Of a stretch of DNA of 64,000 nucleotides, positions 63,026 to 64,000 are shown in pieces. This DNA is from Nocardia xishanensis NBRC 101358. GTDB lineage: Bacteria; Actinomycetota; Actinomycetes; Mycobacteriales; Mycobacteriaceae. The position numbers were made by a program, and so were the translations under genes. Within the stretch, counting starts at the first letter, position 1; each line of letters begins with the position of its first letter. The DNA lies in the NCBI RefSeq assembly GCF_001613365.1, contig NZ_BDCF01000001.1, positions 1-64,000 of the forward strand. The letters are read 5' to 3'. The notes beneath the pieces are model-generated. The model was not told the origin of the DNA. It saw nothing but the letters and a program-made list of their open reading frames with translations, and searched no databases.

Positions 63026-63116
63026 CTCGTCCCCTGTATCGATCTGCGATGCTCCCGGGGCCCTGCGTGGTTACGCAAGGCTGCCGCCTCCGGGCCCATC
63101 GCTCGCACCGCGGCTA

Positions 63117-64000
<884 letters not shown>

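Overview
This is a high-GC actinobacterial chromosome segment, most like Nocardia or a close mycolic-acid relative. Three things point there. A mycothiol enzyme gene (mca) is present. F420-type, PPE-like and EspG-like proteins are present. The order of housekeeping genes follows the Mycobacterium tuberculosis Rv1108c-to-Rv1023 block in reverse numbering: xseA-xseB, a DUF4245 gene, glpX, fum, desA2, phoH2, glyA, coaA, Z-FPP synthase, hemolysin III, DUF255, mca, DUF4307, greA, metB, cbs, SGNH esterase, fadA3, ppx2-DUF501-ftsB-eno. Gene names of M. tuberculosis are recalled knowledge; no database search was run.

Layout. 0-8.5 kb: ExoVII subunits, central carbon enzymes (class II FBPase, fumarase), DesA2-type desaturase, an LGFP lipoprotein and PhoH2. 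8.5-16.8 kb: accessory block with an epoxide-hydrolase-like protein, a TetR/FAD-monooxygenase pair, a PPE-like/EspG-like pair lying outside any ESX locus, and an XRE regulator divergent from an SDR enzyme and a frameshifted HSL-type hydrolase. 16.9-24.8 kb: glyA, a TetR/thioesterase divergon with two clear operators, an F420-type oxidoreductase, a small Ser/Cys-rich peptide gene, a DUF885 peptidase, coaA, uppS-like and hlyIII. 25-33 kb: membrane adenylate cyclase, MerR/imine-reductase-like divergon, DUF255, GyrI-like, DinB-like, mca. 33-46 kb: DUF4307, greA with a structured leader, metB, glutaryl-CoA dehydrogenase, MscS-like protein, cbs, SGNH esterase, thiolase, Bax-inhibitor protein, RlmG-like methyltransferase. 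46-55 kb: secreted and membrane proteins (AMIN-like, DUF6153-DUF305, small lipoproteins and microproteins), GntR-MFS operon, FrnE-like DsbA, secreted serine hydrolase. 55-64 kb: a tRNA-Leu(UAA), amino-acid and peptide transporters, a TetR/lipase divergon with a perfect 20-bp palindrome, then the compact eno-ftsB-DUF501-ppx run.

How it works together. Much of the window is ordinary core metabolism with short accessory insertions, each typically a regulator divergent from one or two enzymes. Regulation can be read directly from palindromes at four divergons. At least ten genes have a TANNNT -10 box only 6-8 nt before the start codon, implying leaderless mRNAs. No insertion sequence, CRISPR array, phage or complete biosynthetic cluster was seen. 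The least ordinary items are the orphan PPE/EspG pair, the SapB/AmfS-like small peptide gene without a visible synthetase, a tRNA-Leu lacking a long variable arm, and small membrane or His-rich microproteins.
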